Part shown: piece after piece, positions 1 through 5,649 of the stretch
Layout: the number at the start of each line of letters is the position of its first letter
Numbering within the stretch: position 1 is the first letter of the stretch
DNA from: an uncultured Saprospiraceae bacterium
GTDB lineage: Bacteria; Bacteroidota; Bacteroidia; Chitinophagales; Saprospiraceae
Length of the DNA stretch: 7,165 bases
Direction: 5' to 3'
NCBI GenBank assembly: GCA_937973565.1
Contig: CALJKQ010000279.1
Coordinates: forward strand, 1 to 7,165
Translations under genes and position numbers: made by a program
The notes under the pieces: model-generated
Database searches by the model: none
Told to the model about the DNA's origin: nothing
Seen by the model: only the letters and a program-made list of their open reading frames with translations

Positions 1-27
1 GAGTTCAGACGTGTGCTCTTCCGATCT
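1..27 (+). other. Illumina sequencing-adapter contamination
   Basis: These bases match the 3' end of the standard TruSeq Read 2 adapter, ending in the well-known GTGTGCTCTTCCGATCT. This is a library artefact left at the contig end, not genomic DNA. It places false GTG start codons in front of the first gene, so apparent N-termini beginning here (Met-Leu-Phe-Arg-Ser or Met-Cys-Ser-Ser) are not real. Confidence 0.97.
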
Positions 28-420
28 AATAAAAAGGACAAAGGCCGGGCCATACTTATCAAAACCGGAAGGTTGTACCGCTCCTTCCGGCCTGATCCAC
101 TACCTGGTATTGCACGTGTTGTTACAGATGTACCATACGCCCAGCGTATTAATGATGGTTTTAAAGGCGTTGAATATGTGCGACCTCACAAACGCCAGGC
201 AACAGTCCAGAGAAAGGTTTACTCATCCAAAATAGCCACAAAAAAAACAAGCGGAAGAACTATGAAGCTGGCCAGCTCCCGGCACAATGTAGCAGGATTT
301 GCCCGCAAAGTAAATCAGAAAGCAAGGCCCTTTATGGTTACTTCTCCGCACTTTGACAGGGAAATGAACCTGATGATCCTAAACGATCTCGAAAAAATGT
401 TTATCAATTCTTTTAAATAA
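28..420 (+). CDS. Phage virion morphogenesis protein (Mu gpG / HK97 gp10-like), 5' end missing
   Basis: About 130 residues remain; the true start lies beyond the contig edge because everything upstream is adapter. The segment IKTGRLYRSF near the start, then a short strand and VPYAQRINDGF, fits the TG-L-x-x-S ... YA-x-x-x-N-x-G pattern of the virion-morphogenesis and tail-completion families of tailed phages. A basic middle (VRPHKRQ) and a late ARPFM lead to a C-terminal helix; an RPF motif at this place is usual in Bacteroidota versions as I recall them. Family members act in the head-tail connector or tail-completion step of virion assembly. The next gene starts 3 nt after the stop, so the two are probably co-transcribed. 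The broad family is fairly secure; the exact role (neck or tail completion) is inferred. Confidence 0.72.
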   Translation, partial: NKKDKGRAILIKTGRLYRSFRPDPLPGIARVVTDVPYAQRINDGFKGVEYVRPHKRQATVQRKVYSSKIATKKTSGRTMKLASSRHNVAGFARKVNQKARPFMVTSPHFDREMNLMILNDLEKMFINSFK

Positions 421-423
421 AAT

Positions 424-942
424 ATGGAAACCGCATTATTCCTTTTCATTCAATCCCTGCTGGCCACCGTACCAGAGGTAAAACACTATGATTGGTTCAA
501 CGATCAGTTCAATACCCAAGAGGATGAGCTTCCCTTTCAAACTCCTTCAGTATTTATTCAGGTAATGCCTTACCAAACTACTTCAATGGGTAAGCTTCGC
601 CAAAGTGCAGATATTAACTTCAGACTCCATATTGGCCAGCATCTATATAGCAATACCCGCAGAGGCAGCCGCAACCAAAGTAAAGCTTTGGATCACCTTT
701 TATTAAATGATTTGGTATATGCCGCACTTAATGGCAAACGGCAGCCAGATAAAAATGAAGGGGCAATTGTGGGTACCATCTCCAGAACCGGAGTTACACC
801 AGACCATCATTTCGATGGTTATATTATCCATATTATGGATTTTAAGACCCGATTGTTGGATGATAAGGCAGTTGTGCCAACCACACCAATTGCGGCCCAC
901 ACAGTCAAAACAAATGCCACAGAAATAGAAATTGATTTATAA
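424..942 (+). CDS. Probable phage tail-terminator/minor tail protein
   Basis: 172 aa, starting at an ATG three bases after the upstream virion gene stops. The N-terminus (METALFLFIQSLLATVPEVKH, of which METALFLF-Q-LL is the helix) is followed by 'PFQTPSVFIQV', a strand entering a beta-rich core (LRQSADINFRLHIGQHLY), and a late strand GYIIHIMDFKTRLLD. As I recall, proteins of this size and layout follow gpG-like genes in Bacteroidota Mu-like phages and resemble tail-terminator folds: an N-terminal helix, a sheet edge 'aLI.I', and a final 'v.mdF.tr..D' strand. There is no signal peptide or membrane segment. Its stop codon TAA lies in the palindrome TTATAA, which also supplies the stop of the convergent minus-strand gene. 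The structural role is inferred mainly from position and fold-like pattern. Confidence 0.5.
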   Translation: METALFLFIQSLLATVPEVKHYDWFNDQFNTQEDELPFQTPSVFIQVMPYQTTSMGKLRQSADINFRLHIGQHLYSNTRRGSRNQSKALDHLLLNDLVYAALNGKRQPDKNEGAIVGTISRTGVTPDHHFDGYIIHIMDFKTRLLDDKAVVPTTPIAAHTVKTNATEIEIDL

Positions 943-1173
943 CCCCAATTGGGTCTGAACTGGCACTAACCTCGGTTTATCGTCCTGCAGCAATTCGCCC
1001 TGGGTACTGACAATCCGGATAATCATAAATTCAGTATAGTAATGCTTCCGGCTCAATTGGTTAATTATGTATTCAAACGAGTAAACCTGCTTGCCGTTTT
1101 CCTTCTTATCGGCATACATCTTGAAGTCTTTTAGGACTGCAATATAACGGGCCTGAGTAGTTTCGCGAATCAT
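937..1173 (-). CDS. Small phage protein of unknown function, last gene of the minus-strand series
   Basis: 78 aa. The visible core is RYIAVLKDFKMYADKK, NGKQVYSFEYIINQLSRKHY and a hydrophobic end EFMIIRIVS, followed by a polar tail. Helical, basic and Tyr-rich, it reads like the small helix-turn-helix-like proteins seen in Bacteroidota transposable phages (R-Y-x-x-V-x-x-D-F-K ... Y-S-x-E-Y-I), but I cannot name a function. The stop codon shares the palindrome TTATAA (937-942) with the convergent virion gene, giving a 6-nt tail-to-tail overlap with no room for a separate terminator. The gene is separated from the upstream lipoprotein gene by 71 nt, the widest protein-gene gap in this strand outside the template region, so it might have its own promoter. 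Confidence 0.6.
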   Translation of the reverse strand: MIRETTQARYIAVLKDFKMYADKKENGKQVYSFEYIINQLSRKHYYTEFMIIRIVSTQGELLQDDKPRLVPVQTQLGL

Positions 1174-1244
1174 TAATGCAATTATAACGGATTTTCTAAT
1201 TATTTGATATTCTGAATTTCAAACAAATTAACACGTAGGAAGTA

Positions 1245-1907
1245 TTAATACTCAATTTTATTATCAGGAGGAGTTTTCGGAGTATAGCTTCTATTTCTCC
1301 CATCATACTCGCTCCAAGCATAAATTACTTTTTTAAAGCGGAATTTTTTTATGTCTTCCCAAATTTGGTTATTAAAATCTTCAATGACTGCATTATCAGC
1401 AAAATCGACATTTATAAATTGAACAATATTGTAGCTATCTCCTCCGCCTTTTCTTACATCCACATTAAATCTAAATAGCTCTTCTCTTTTAAAGGCTAAC
1501 CATTGTTTACGCCACATTGGGTATGCTTTTTTCTGAACTTTTATTAGCAAATTTTCAAAATCATGAATGTCCTTTTTTAGATTTTTATCGTTTAGTGCCT
1601 TCCCTGATTTTATATCTAAAGCCCACATACTAACTATTGATTCATGGTTTCTTATATCTGATATTTGATTGATTACAAAGGGTGATTTATCAAACCTTTT
1701 ACAATCCTCATATGCCTCATAAAACATTTCTTTACCTGTTTTTTCTACAGGAGGAGCAGGTGTTGGATTTGCTGCTTGTTCTTCCTTCTGTGCGCGTTCA
1801 ATTGATTCTTGCACTTTTCTATCATGCAGCCTCTTTTTTTCTTCATCTGATGGCCCACATCCTACCAGTCCAACCAGCAGTAGGCAAATTGTAAATATTC
1901 TTTTCAT
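1245..1907 (-). CDS. Predicted surface-exposed lipoprotein, function unknown
   Basis: 220 aa. The N-terminus MKRIFTICLLLVGLVGC is a type II signal peptide with lipobox Leu14-Val15-Gly16-Cys17, so the mature protein should begin at a lipidated Cys17. Directly after it comes Gly-Pro-Ser20-Asp-Glu-Glu23; acidic S-(D/E)3-type stretches at this place act as lipoprotein export signals to the cell surface in Bacteroidota. A charged, coiled region (about 21-46) and a Pro-rich linker (PTPAPP, about 48-53) lead to a C-terminal domain (about 58-220) with KKAYPMWRKQWLAF and IKKFRFKKVIYAW. I recall similar uncharacterised Bacteroidota proteins ending in an 'FRFK...Y.W' strand. It lies 15 nt downstream of the preceding gene. 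In a prophage, a surface lipoprotein could be a lysogenic-conversion or superinfection-exclusion factor; that is inference. No Rz1-like spanin pattern is seen. Confidence 0.75.
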   Translation of the reverse strand: MKRIFTICLLLVGLVGCGPSDEEKKRLHDRKVQESIERAQKEEQAANPTPAPPVEKTGKEMFYEAYEDCKRFDKSPFVINQISDIRNHESIVSMWALDIKSGKALNDKNLKKDIHDFENLLIKVQKKAYPMWRKQWLAFKREELFRFNVDVRKGGGDSYNIVQFINVDFADNAVIEDFNNQIWEDIKKFRFKKVIYAWSEYDGRNRSYTPKTPPDNKIEY

Positions 1908-1922
1908 ATTTTCAAAAATAGT

Positions 1923-2351
1923 TTATTTAAATTCATTCTCATATCTACGGTGGCTCAGGTACCGCTCAGGATATACCTTAGCAATCTGTGACTGCTCTAT
2001 AAACCTATTATAGGCATCTATCTTGGTAATGGCCAGAGCTTTGTTGGCATCATCTAACTTATTCCATAAGTCCTTGGCTTTGGTTTTGTTTCCAACCTTA
2101 TAAGCATACTTATTGTAGAAGGCAGCAAAGCTCAGGTCTAATGGCACCTCGGTAATCTTAATAGTCTTGCTGTTGGCCTTCCAATCATTAAGCAACACTT
2201 TGGTTGTTTTTGGCAGGTTTTTAAAGAACCAGTTGTACTGTTCCTCACTCAGGGTAGCATTTATTTGAAACCCAGTTAATCTATCGTTTAAATCAAATTT
2301 AAACGATAGTTCACCTTGGTAATGGTTGCTGGTAACTACAAAGTGTTTCAT
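1923..2351 (-). CDS. Probable phage replication-module protein (C-terminal replisome-organiser-like domain)
   Basis: 142 aa, starting at an ATG one base after the stop of the upstream small peptide gene. The first ~75 residues are a beta-rich unknown region (MKHFVVTSNHYQGELSF ... SEEQYNWFFKNLP). The second half (FYNKYAYKVGNKTKAKDLWNKL ... AYNRFIEQSQ ... YPERYLSHRRYENEF) closely follows a C-terminal pattern I know from Bacteroidota phage replication and DnaD-like proteins: K-x-G-x-K-x-x-A-x-x-x-W-x-x-L, then Y-P-x-x-Y-L-x-x-x-R-W/Y-E-x-E. The role in replication is inferred from that pattern. A 29-bp perfect inverted repeat lies inside codons 15-24 of this gene (positions 2281-2309). Confidence 0.55.
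   Translation of the reverse strand: MKHFVVTSNHYQGELSFKFDLNDRLTGFQINATLSEEQYNWFFKNLPKTTKVLLNDWKANSKTIKITEVPLDLSFAAFYNKYAYKVGNKTKAKDLWNKLDDANKALAITKIDAYNRFIEQSQIAKVYPERYLSHRRYENEFK
2281..2309. repeat. Perfect 13-bp inverted repeat with 3-bp spacer
   Basis: Arms CTATCGTTTAAAT (2281-2293) and ATTTAAACGATAG (2297-2309) are exact reverse complements around the spacer CAA. On the minus strand the RNA would form a 13-bp stem with a UUG loop just inside the start of the 142-aa gene. It could be a dyad operator, a recombination or protein-binding site, or an RNA hairpin affecting translation or elongation. It encodes residues Leu15 to Arg24 of that protein, so it must also serve coding. Confidence 0.85.
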
Positions 2352-2352
2352 G

Positions 2353-2436
2353 TTATTTTTTCTTTGCGGGCAAGCCGCCGTTTAAATAGTATAGCATAAC
2401 TGCTACAACCAATACTTTTATTATAAGTTCATTCAT
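2353..2436 (-). CDS. 27-residue single-pass membrane peptide
   Basis: A very small gene that fits exactly between its neighbours. Its ATG (2436-2434) overlaps the TGA of the upstream 105-aa gene in an ATGA junction, and its TAA ends one base before the ATG of the downstream gene. The peptide starts MNELIIKVLVVAVMLYYL, a hydrophobic helix of about 15 residues (roughly residues 4-18), and ends NGGLPAKKK with three lysines. The orientation is probably N-out or N-in depending on the Lys tail; the Lys-rich end would normally stay cytoplasmic. The exact fit at both ends argues for a real coupled gene. Function is unknown; small membrane peptides in phages include holin-like and regulatory types, but nothing here decides. 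Confidence 0.55.
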   Translation of the reverse strand: MNELIIKVLVVAVMLYYLNGGLPAKKK

Positions 2437-2750
2437 ACATTATTAAATTTAAGCAACCTAAAAATGGCATTGTCCTTTTCACCCATCCATCCCCGCTCAT
2501 TTCGCATGTGCAGAATGGCTGCTATTTCAGATTCATTTATCCGAAGGGTGTAACCATGCTTGGGTATCACTCCAATCTTCTTACGTTCAACTTTGGTTTT
2601 CAATCCCTCAAGCACACTGGCAATACATTTATGGTTGTGGAAGTTCTTGCCCGGCTGAGCCTCATGGCTCAAAATATTAATCCAAACCCGGCAGTGGCTT
2701 TCAATAAAGTCCATATCATCGTAGGCCAGTCTTGTTCTATTTTTGCTCAT
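2433..2750 (-). CDS. Hypothetical phage protein, 105 aa
   Basis: I do not recognise this protein. It is soluble and fairly basic. Visible stretches include HNHKCIASVLEGLKTKVERK, then IPKHGYTLRINESEIAAIL, and a C-terminal RNERGWMGEKDNAIFRLLKF. The alternating helix pattern and conserved-looking His/Lys patches suggest a small nucleic-acid-associated protein, but this is only an impression. It is translationally coupled at both ends: its ATG overlaps the stop of the GemA-like gene upstream (ATGA, 2747-2750), and its TGA overlaps the ATG of the small membrane peptide (2433-2436). Confidence 0.65.
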   Translation of the reverse strand: MSKNRTRLAYDDMDFIESHCRVWINILSHEAQPGKNFHNHKCIASVLEGLKTKVERKKIGVIPKHGYTLRINESEIAAILHMRNERGWMGEKDNAIFRLLKFNNV

Positions 2751-3163
2751 TTTTTAGCTGCTTTATAGTAACTCCCCAATATCAATTCAAACTGGCTCAC
2801 AAGCTGCCTCAACTCATCATTATTGTGCTGATTAAGACTTTTCTTAAACATTCCCTTATTCCTGCAAAAACAATTCACAGCTAACATATCTATTTGGGTA
2901 GTTCCCGGAACATGCATTCCCAACTCATGGCAAATACTAATGACCTTCTTTCTCATCCGGTCGGCCTTGGCATCATAAACAACTTTTATCGGTTCAACCT
3001 CCTTTACCAGAATTTTAACCAGGGTTTCATATTCCTGATCTGTTAAATCCTTGCTGCTGGAGCTGCGACCATTGGTAACATCAATAACATAATCCGCTTT
3101 GTAAGCCTGCTTGTTCAAAAGCTTCAAAAGAGAATTCAACCTGGCGTATTTTGTTTGATCCAT
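2747..3163 (-). CDS. GemA/DUF1018-like (Mu gp16-like) protein
   Basis: 138 aa. Key stretches are LTDQEYETLVKILV (about 40-53), a helix ADRMRKKVISICHELGM (67-83), IDMLAVNCFC (91-100) and FKKSLNQHNNDELRQLVSQF (106-125). This order of 'Lt..ey..Lv', 'R.rkkiisichelG', 'D...in.fc' and 'kksL..y...EL..LvsqfE' matches the form of the Mu gp16/GemA (DUF1018) family as found in Bacteroidota Mu-like phages. Family members are early-region phage proteins; GemA of Mu affects host gene expression and supercoiling. The start lies 2 nt after the stop of the ASCH-like gene, and the stop overlaps the next ATG. Assignment is by pattern memory, so moderate. It supports a Mu-like or related temperate phage. Confidence 0.58.
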   Translation of the reverse strand: MDQTKYARLNSLLKLLNKQAYKADYVIDVTNGRSSSSKDLTDQEYETLVKILVKEVEPIKVVYDAKADRMRKKVISICHELGMHVPGTTQIDMLAVNCFCRNKGMFKKSLNQHNNDELRQLVSQFELILGSYYKAAKK

Positions 3164-3165
3164 TT

Positions 3166-3603
3166 TTAGTATTTTAGGTCTGTCCAGTGGTACAATGTTT
3201 TACTTTCAACAATCTTTATGATGTCAGATTGAGCACCTTTTTTGTTTATGTCTTTTCTATACCCCTCAATCCAAAATTTCGCAAACTCTTCAAAATGTTC
3301 AAATCCATCAAACTGGCAAAACAAATGCATTTCTTTTGCATTGAGCTTACGACCATCAACACAAATTTTAACATCATAGATTAAGAATGGTCTTAGCCTA
3401 AAAACTATCTTAACCCAAACCTTTTGTGTGCTCTGTAATGTTTCTTTATTTGAAATTAGCTCACAATGCTTCGTTCTAAGAGCAGTATACATGTGGAGAA
3501 CCTCACCTATTTTAGGTAGCACCTTACGCCTTCCTCTTATAGTATGCACTTTGGTTCCTATTTTAATTTTCAGTGCAAATTGTTTCTTAAATCCTAATAG
3601 CAT
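3166..3603 (-). CDS. ASCH-domain-like phage protein
   Basis: 145 aa. It opens with MLLGFKKQFALKIKIGTKVH followed by TIRGRR (Gly16-Thr-Lys-Val-His20-Thr-Ile-Arg23), then PKIGEVLHMYTALRTKHC (about 30-47). The sequence G-x-K-x-H-T-I-R, followed by a 'k.Gd.l.ly...Rt' strand, is typical of ASCH/PUA-like folds, which bind RNA or nucleotides. A later FDGFEHFEEFAKFW and a final YHWTDLKY complete the fold seen in similar Bacteroidota phage proteins. The family often sits with phage accessory genes; its substrate is unknown. It starts 22 nt after the zinc-ribbon gene and ends 2 nt before the GemA-like gene. Confidence 0.55.
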   Translation of the reverse strand: MLLGFKKQFALKIKIGTKVHTIRGRRKVLPKIGEVLHMYTALRTKHCELISNKETLQSTQKVWVKIVFRLRPFLIYDVKICVDGRKLNAKEMHLFCQFDGFEHFEEFAKFWIEGYRKDINKKGAQSDIIKIVESKTLYHWTDLKY

Positions 3604-3625
3604 ATTCTTAAATAATTGATTTTGC

Positions 3626-3928
3626 TCACACGTATTGGTTCCTTTTAATGATCCTATTGCCTTTCCTGGGCAACTTAGTCTGCACTGTCTTCAGCAGTTC
3701 CTGATGCTCCTCCTTACCTAAAGCTGCAAAACTATCAACCCAAACCCGCTCACCACATTTGCAATACTCCCGCTCAATGGGCATAGTATATCCGCAGCAT
3801 TTGCAAACCTTAATCCCCAAAGCTTTCAGGCCAATAGTCTGATGGTAGAACTCTCCATCGTACTCCATAGCTGTAATGTTGGCCTGAGTCTTGTGGATGA
3901 AATCAATCAGTCTTTGTTCAATGCTCAT
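3626..3928 (-). CDS. Small zinc-ribbon protein
   Basis: 100 aa. A compact cysteine cluster lies at Cys42-x-Cys44-Cys45-Gly and Cys56-x-Cys58-Gly (KVCKCCGYTMP ... EYCKCGERVWV), which looks like a single zinc ribbon or knuckle. The N-terminal 40 residues are helical and the C-terminus is strongly basic (PRKGNRIIKRNQYV), which suits nucleic-acid binding. Its ATG overlaps the TGA of the XRE regulator gene (ATGA, 3925-3928), so the two are translationally coupled. Function beyond metal binding cannot be read from the sequence. Confidence 0.62.
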   Translation of the reverse strand: MSIEQRLIDFIHKTQANITAMEYDGEFYHQTIGLKALGIKVCKCCGYTMPIEREYCKCGERVWVDSFAALGKEEHQELLKTVQTKLPRKGNRIIKRNQYV

Positions 3929-4221
3929 GGCTGTATTGGGTTCAGAAATGAAAGATGTTGAGTCCTAATGGATGCCTCCAGTCCTTTAACCAGCATAAAA
4001 ATTTTAGATTCAGGCAGCCTGGTAAGGTCAACCCTTACCAAGGTATCCAGGCTAATTCTGAAGTAATCTGCAATGCGCATGACAACTTCTACCGGAGGAT
4101 TTGCCACATTGTTTTCATAGCTATTCAACACGGAGCGGGTAAGCTCCAGTGCATGGGCCATTTCAATTTGAGAGTAATTGGTACGTTTCCTTAGAAGCTT
4201 AATATTGCTGGATATATACAT
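3925..4221 (-). CDS. XRE-family helix-turn-helix transcriptional regulator
   Basis: 98 aa. Residues about 5-60 form a Cro/CI-type HTH: IKLLRKRTNYSQIEMAHALE (helices 1-2), LTRSVLNSYENN (recognition helix and turn), and PPVEVVMRIADYFRISLDTL (helices 4-5). The Ser-Gln and Ser-Tyr-Glu-Asn landmarks are all present. The ~38-residue tail has no LexA-like peptidase, so it is a Cro-like or minimal repressor rather than a RecA-cleaved CI. It lies 11 nt after the 100-aa RT-overlapping gene and is coupled to the zinc-ribbon gene. Sitting inside the DGR-containing series, it may autoregulate it or control lysogeny; the target site is not known. Confidence 0.85.
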   Translation of the reverse strand: MYISSNIKLLRKRTNYSQIEMAHALELTRSVLNSYENNVANPPVEVVMRIADYFRISLDTLVRVDLTRLPESKIFMLVKGLEASIRTQHLSFLNPIQP

Positions 4222-4232
4222 GGTAATTTGGT

Positions 4233-4535
4233 TTATGTAAATAGATATCTGTCGTTATCTTCAATTATTATGGTGGAAAAAGGAAGCCCTCCTTCAGGAA
4301 CTTGAGTAATGGCATCCGCAAGAGAAACAGACCCAGTAAATACAACATGCTTAACCCCATTCATTTCAATCTGCAGGTACATGCATTTGCCATTTCCTTT
4401 ATCAAGGTATTTGGAGGTCACAATCTTAAAGTCGTATACAATGATTTCCTTATTAAGAATCTTGCTAATCTTAATCTTGTCGCCAGTGAAGCTTTTGCTT
4501 TCGCTGGTTATTTTAAACTCGTTAAACTTTCTCAT
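4233..4535 (-). CDS. Small protein coupled to the DGR reverse transcriptase; candidate accessory factor
   Basis: 100 aa. The ATG lies inside the end of the RT gene, giving a 14-nt overlap in a different frame and therefore likely translational coupling. Notable stretches are FTGDKIKISKILNKEIIVYD (17-36), KGNGKCMYLQIEMNG (46-60), VKHVVFTGS (61-69) and QVPEGGLPFSTIII (78-91). The repeated strand-turn-strand pattern suggests a small beta-barrel, possibly OB-like, and so possibly nucleic-acid binding. To my recollection closely similar proteins stand beside DGR RTs in other Bacteroidota genomes, but I cannot verify this here. It does not resemble the helical-bundle Avd protein. A role in binding TR RNA or cDNA is a guess from position. 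Confidence 0.6.
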   Translation of the reverse strand: MRKFNEFKITSESKSFTGDKIKISKILNKEIIVYDFKIVTSKYLDKGNGKCMYLQIEMNGVKHVVFTGSVSLADAITQVPEGGLPFSTIIIEDNDRYLFT

Positions 4536-5481
4536 TCAGTAATTTCTTAATTAAGTGCTTGCTGTTGCAGTGTTTCGCCCAGCCCATATATGAGGCCACA
4601 GACGCAGGATTATTGCGCCGGGCAAGCATCCGGGCAAATCGTTGTTTTATACCCTTACGAAGCATGGTGTGGGTATGGTAGAATTTATAGCCGACAAAAT
4701 CAATCCCTCTGGCTGCAACCGGGAATACCTGGTAGTTGCCTTTTATGTTTAGTTTCAGTTCTGTTTCAAAGTATTGTCTTATTGTAGCAAGCAGATTGTG
4801 CAGGTATTGTTTGTCTCCAGACAGGATCACCAGGTCATCAGCATATCTGAAGTAATATTTCACCCGAAGATCTTCTTTCAGAAAATGGTCAAAATAAGTC
4901 AGGTAAAAATTAGCCAGGTATTGGCTCAGATAGTTTCCTATTGGCAGTCCCGGTGCGCTGTCAATTATCTCACCCAGGAGCCAAAATAAATCCTGATCCT
5001 TAAATTTATGGTTTAAAAGCTTTTTAAGGATCGTATGATCCACATTGAGGTAGAACTTAGTTACATCCAATTTAAGACAATAAGTAGTTCCTGAAATGTC
5101 TTTTAAAGCCAATTTAACCGCAGAAGCTGCAGCGTGAATACCTTTGCCTTTAATGCAACTGTAAGAATCGTTGGTGAATGTGGAAACGAATATTGGTTCC
5201 AATATATTCATCACCGCATGATGGGTGATCCTATCGGGGTAATAGGGAAGGCGATAAACCTCCCGCTCCTTTGGCTCGTAAACCTTGAAGGTAGTATAAG
5301 CCGATGTTTTGTAGGTCTTGTTTTTCAGCATTTCATGCAATGCCAGGATATTGGCTTCCCGGTTCCGGTCGTGCACTTGTATGCCATACTGAAATCCTTT
5401 CCCCTTCCGGGCAATCTCGTCTGCCAGTCTCAGGTTTTCCAGACTGTAAATTTTCTCGTATAAATTTCCTATTCTTTTCAT
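4522..5481 (-). CDS. Reverse transcriptase of a diversity-generating retroelement
   Basis: 319 aa, a usual length for DGR reverse transcriptases. It copies the template-repeat RNA into cDNA with errors at adenines. In order: a basic N-terminus (MKRIGNLYEK, from the ATG at 5481); palm/finger motifs YRLPYYPDRITHHAVMN (76-92) and SYSCIKGKGIHAA (106-118); motif A LKLDVTKFY with catalytic Asp139; the DGR-specific Ile181-Gly-Asn-Tyr-Leu-Ser-Gln187 in place of the QG found in most group II and retroviral-type RTs; motif C YFRYADDLVIL with Tyr213-Ala-Asp215-Asp216; and motif GIDFVGYKF (259-267). The thumb is basic and ends NSKHLIKKLLNEK. There is no maturase, endonuclease or RNase H domain. All catalytic residues are intact, so it should be active. 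The TR lies 112 nt upstream of the start, and the next gene overlaps the stop. Confidence 0.96.
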   Translation of the reverse strand: MKRIGNLYEKIYSLENLRLADEIARKGKGFQYGIQVHDRNREANILALHEMLKNKTYKTSAYTTFKVYEPKEREVYRLPYYPDRITHHAVMNILEPIFVSTFTNDSYSCIKGKGIHAAASAVKLALKDISGTTYCLKLDVTKFYLNVDHTILKKLLNHKFKDQDLFWLLGEIIDSAPGLPIGNYLSQYLANFYLTYFDHFLKEDLRVKYYFRYADDLVILSGDKQYLHNLLATIRQYFETELKLNIKGNYQVFPVAARGIDFVGYKFYHTHTMLRKGIKQRFARMLARRNNPASVASYMGWAKHCNSKHLIKKLLNEKV

Positions 5482-5593
5482 TGCCTTTGCTTTTCAGGTC
5501 ACGTTCTATACAGCAAAACACTGTAATACTAATGCCCTTTTAAGTTTGTTGTTTTTTGCCATGCAGGCACGGTCTGTGCTTCCAAATTCTCTC
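5482..5593 (-). other. TR-RT spacer, likely part of the DGR RNA
   Basis: This non-coding 112-nt stretch follows the TR and precedes the RT start. In the Bordetella BPP-1 DGR the equivalent spacer RNA is required for cDNA synthesis. Two short potential hairpins lie near the TR: TGCC/GGCA around a 5-nt loop (5557-5569) and GCAC/GTGC around a 5-nt loop (5567-5579). They share 5567-5569 and so exclude each other. An A-rich tract follows at about 5541-5556. A short reading frame (5506-5562, 18 residues, Lys-rich) exists but has no support. Structure is suggested only by eye. Confidence 0.5.
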
Positions 5594-5612
5594 GCATAGG
5601 TGCGAGCTGACA
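5594..5612 (-). other. IMH*-like 3' end of the template repeat
   Basis: TR positions 54-72, ending CGCACCTATGC. They match the shared 3' end of both VRs except at three adenines (TR 58, 65, 69), which read G, G and T in the VRs. In the BPP-1 element a similar difference between IMH* in the TR and IMH in the VR decides which copy receives the cDNA; the same role is inferred here. Confidence 0.6.
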
Positions 5613-5649
5613 TTCGATTTCGAATAGTCGTTATCGTAGTCGTTGTACG

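Noticed and set aside
11..235. Open frames starting with GTG at 11 and 13
   Set aside because: Both start codons lie in the sequencing adapter. The frame from 13 is the real gene but its true start is missing; the frame from 11 is a shadow.
944..953. CCCAATTGGG palindrome near the convergent gene ends as a terminator
   Set aside because: Only a short dyad, partly inside the minus-strand gene's end region, with no T-run on either side.
1179..1186. TATAATTG as a Bacteroidota -7 promoter element
   Set aside because: One mismatch to TAnnTTTG, only 5 bases from the start codon and no suitable -33 element seen. I found no clear promoter upstream of 7100 or 5481 either.
5134..5463. 109-codon frame on the plus strand opposite the reverse transcriptase
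   Set aside because: Antisense shadow of a clearly coding RT; no domain pattern of its own.
5506..5562. 18-residue Lys-rich frame in the TR-RT spacer
   Set aside because: Too short, no recognisable pattern and no close fit to its neighbours, unlike the 27-codon gene at 2353-2436.
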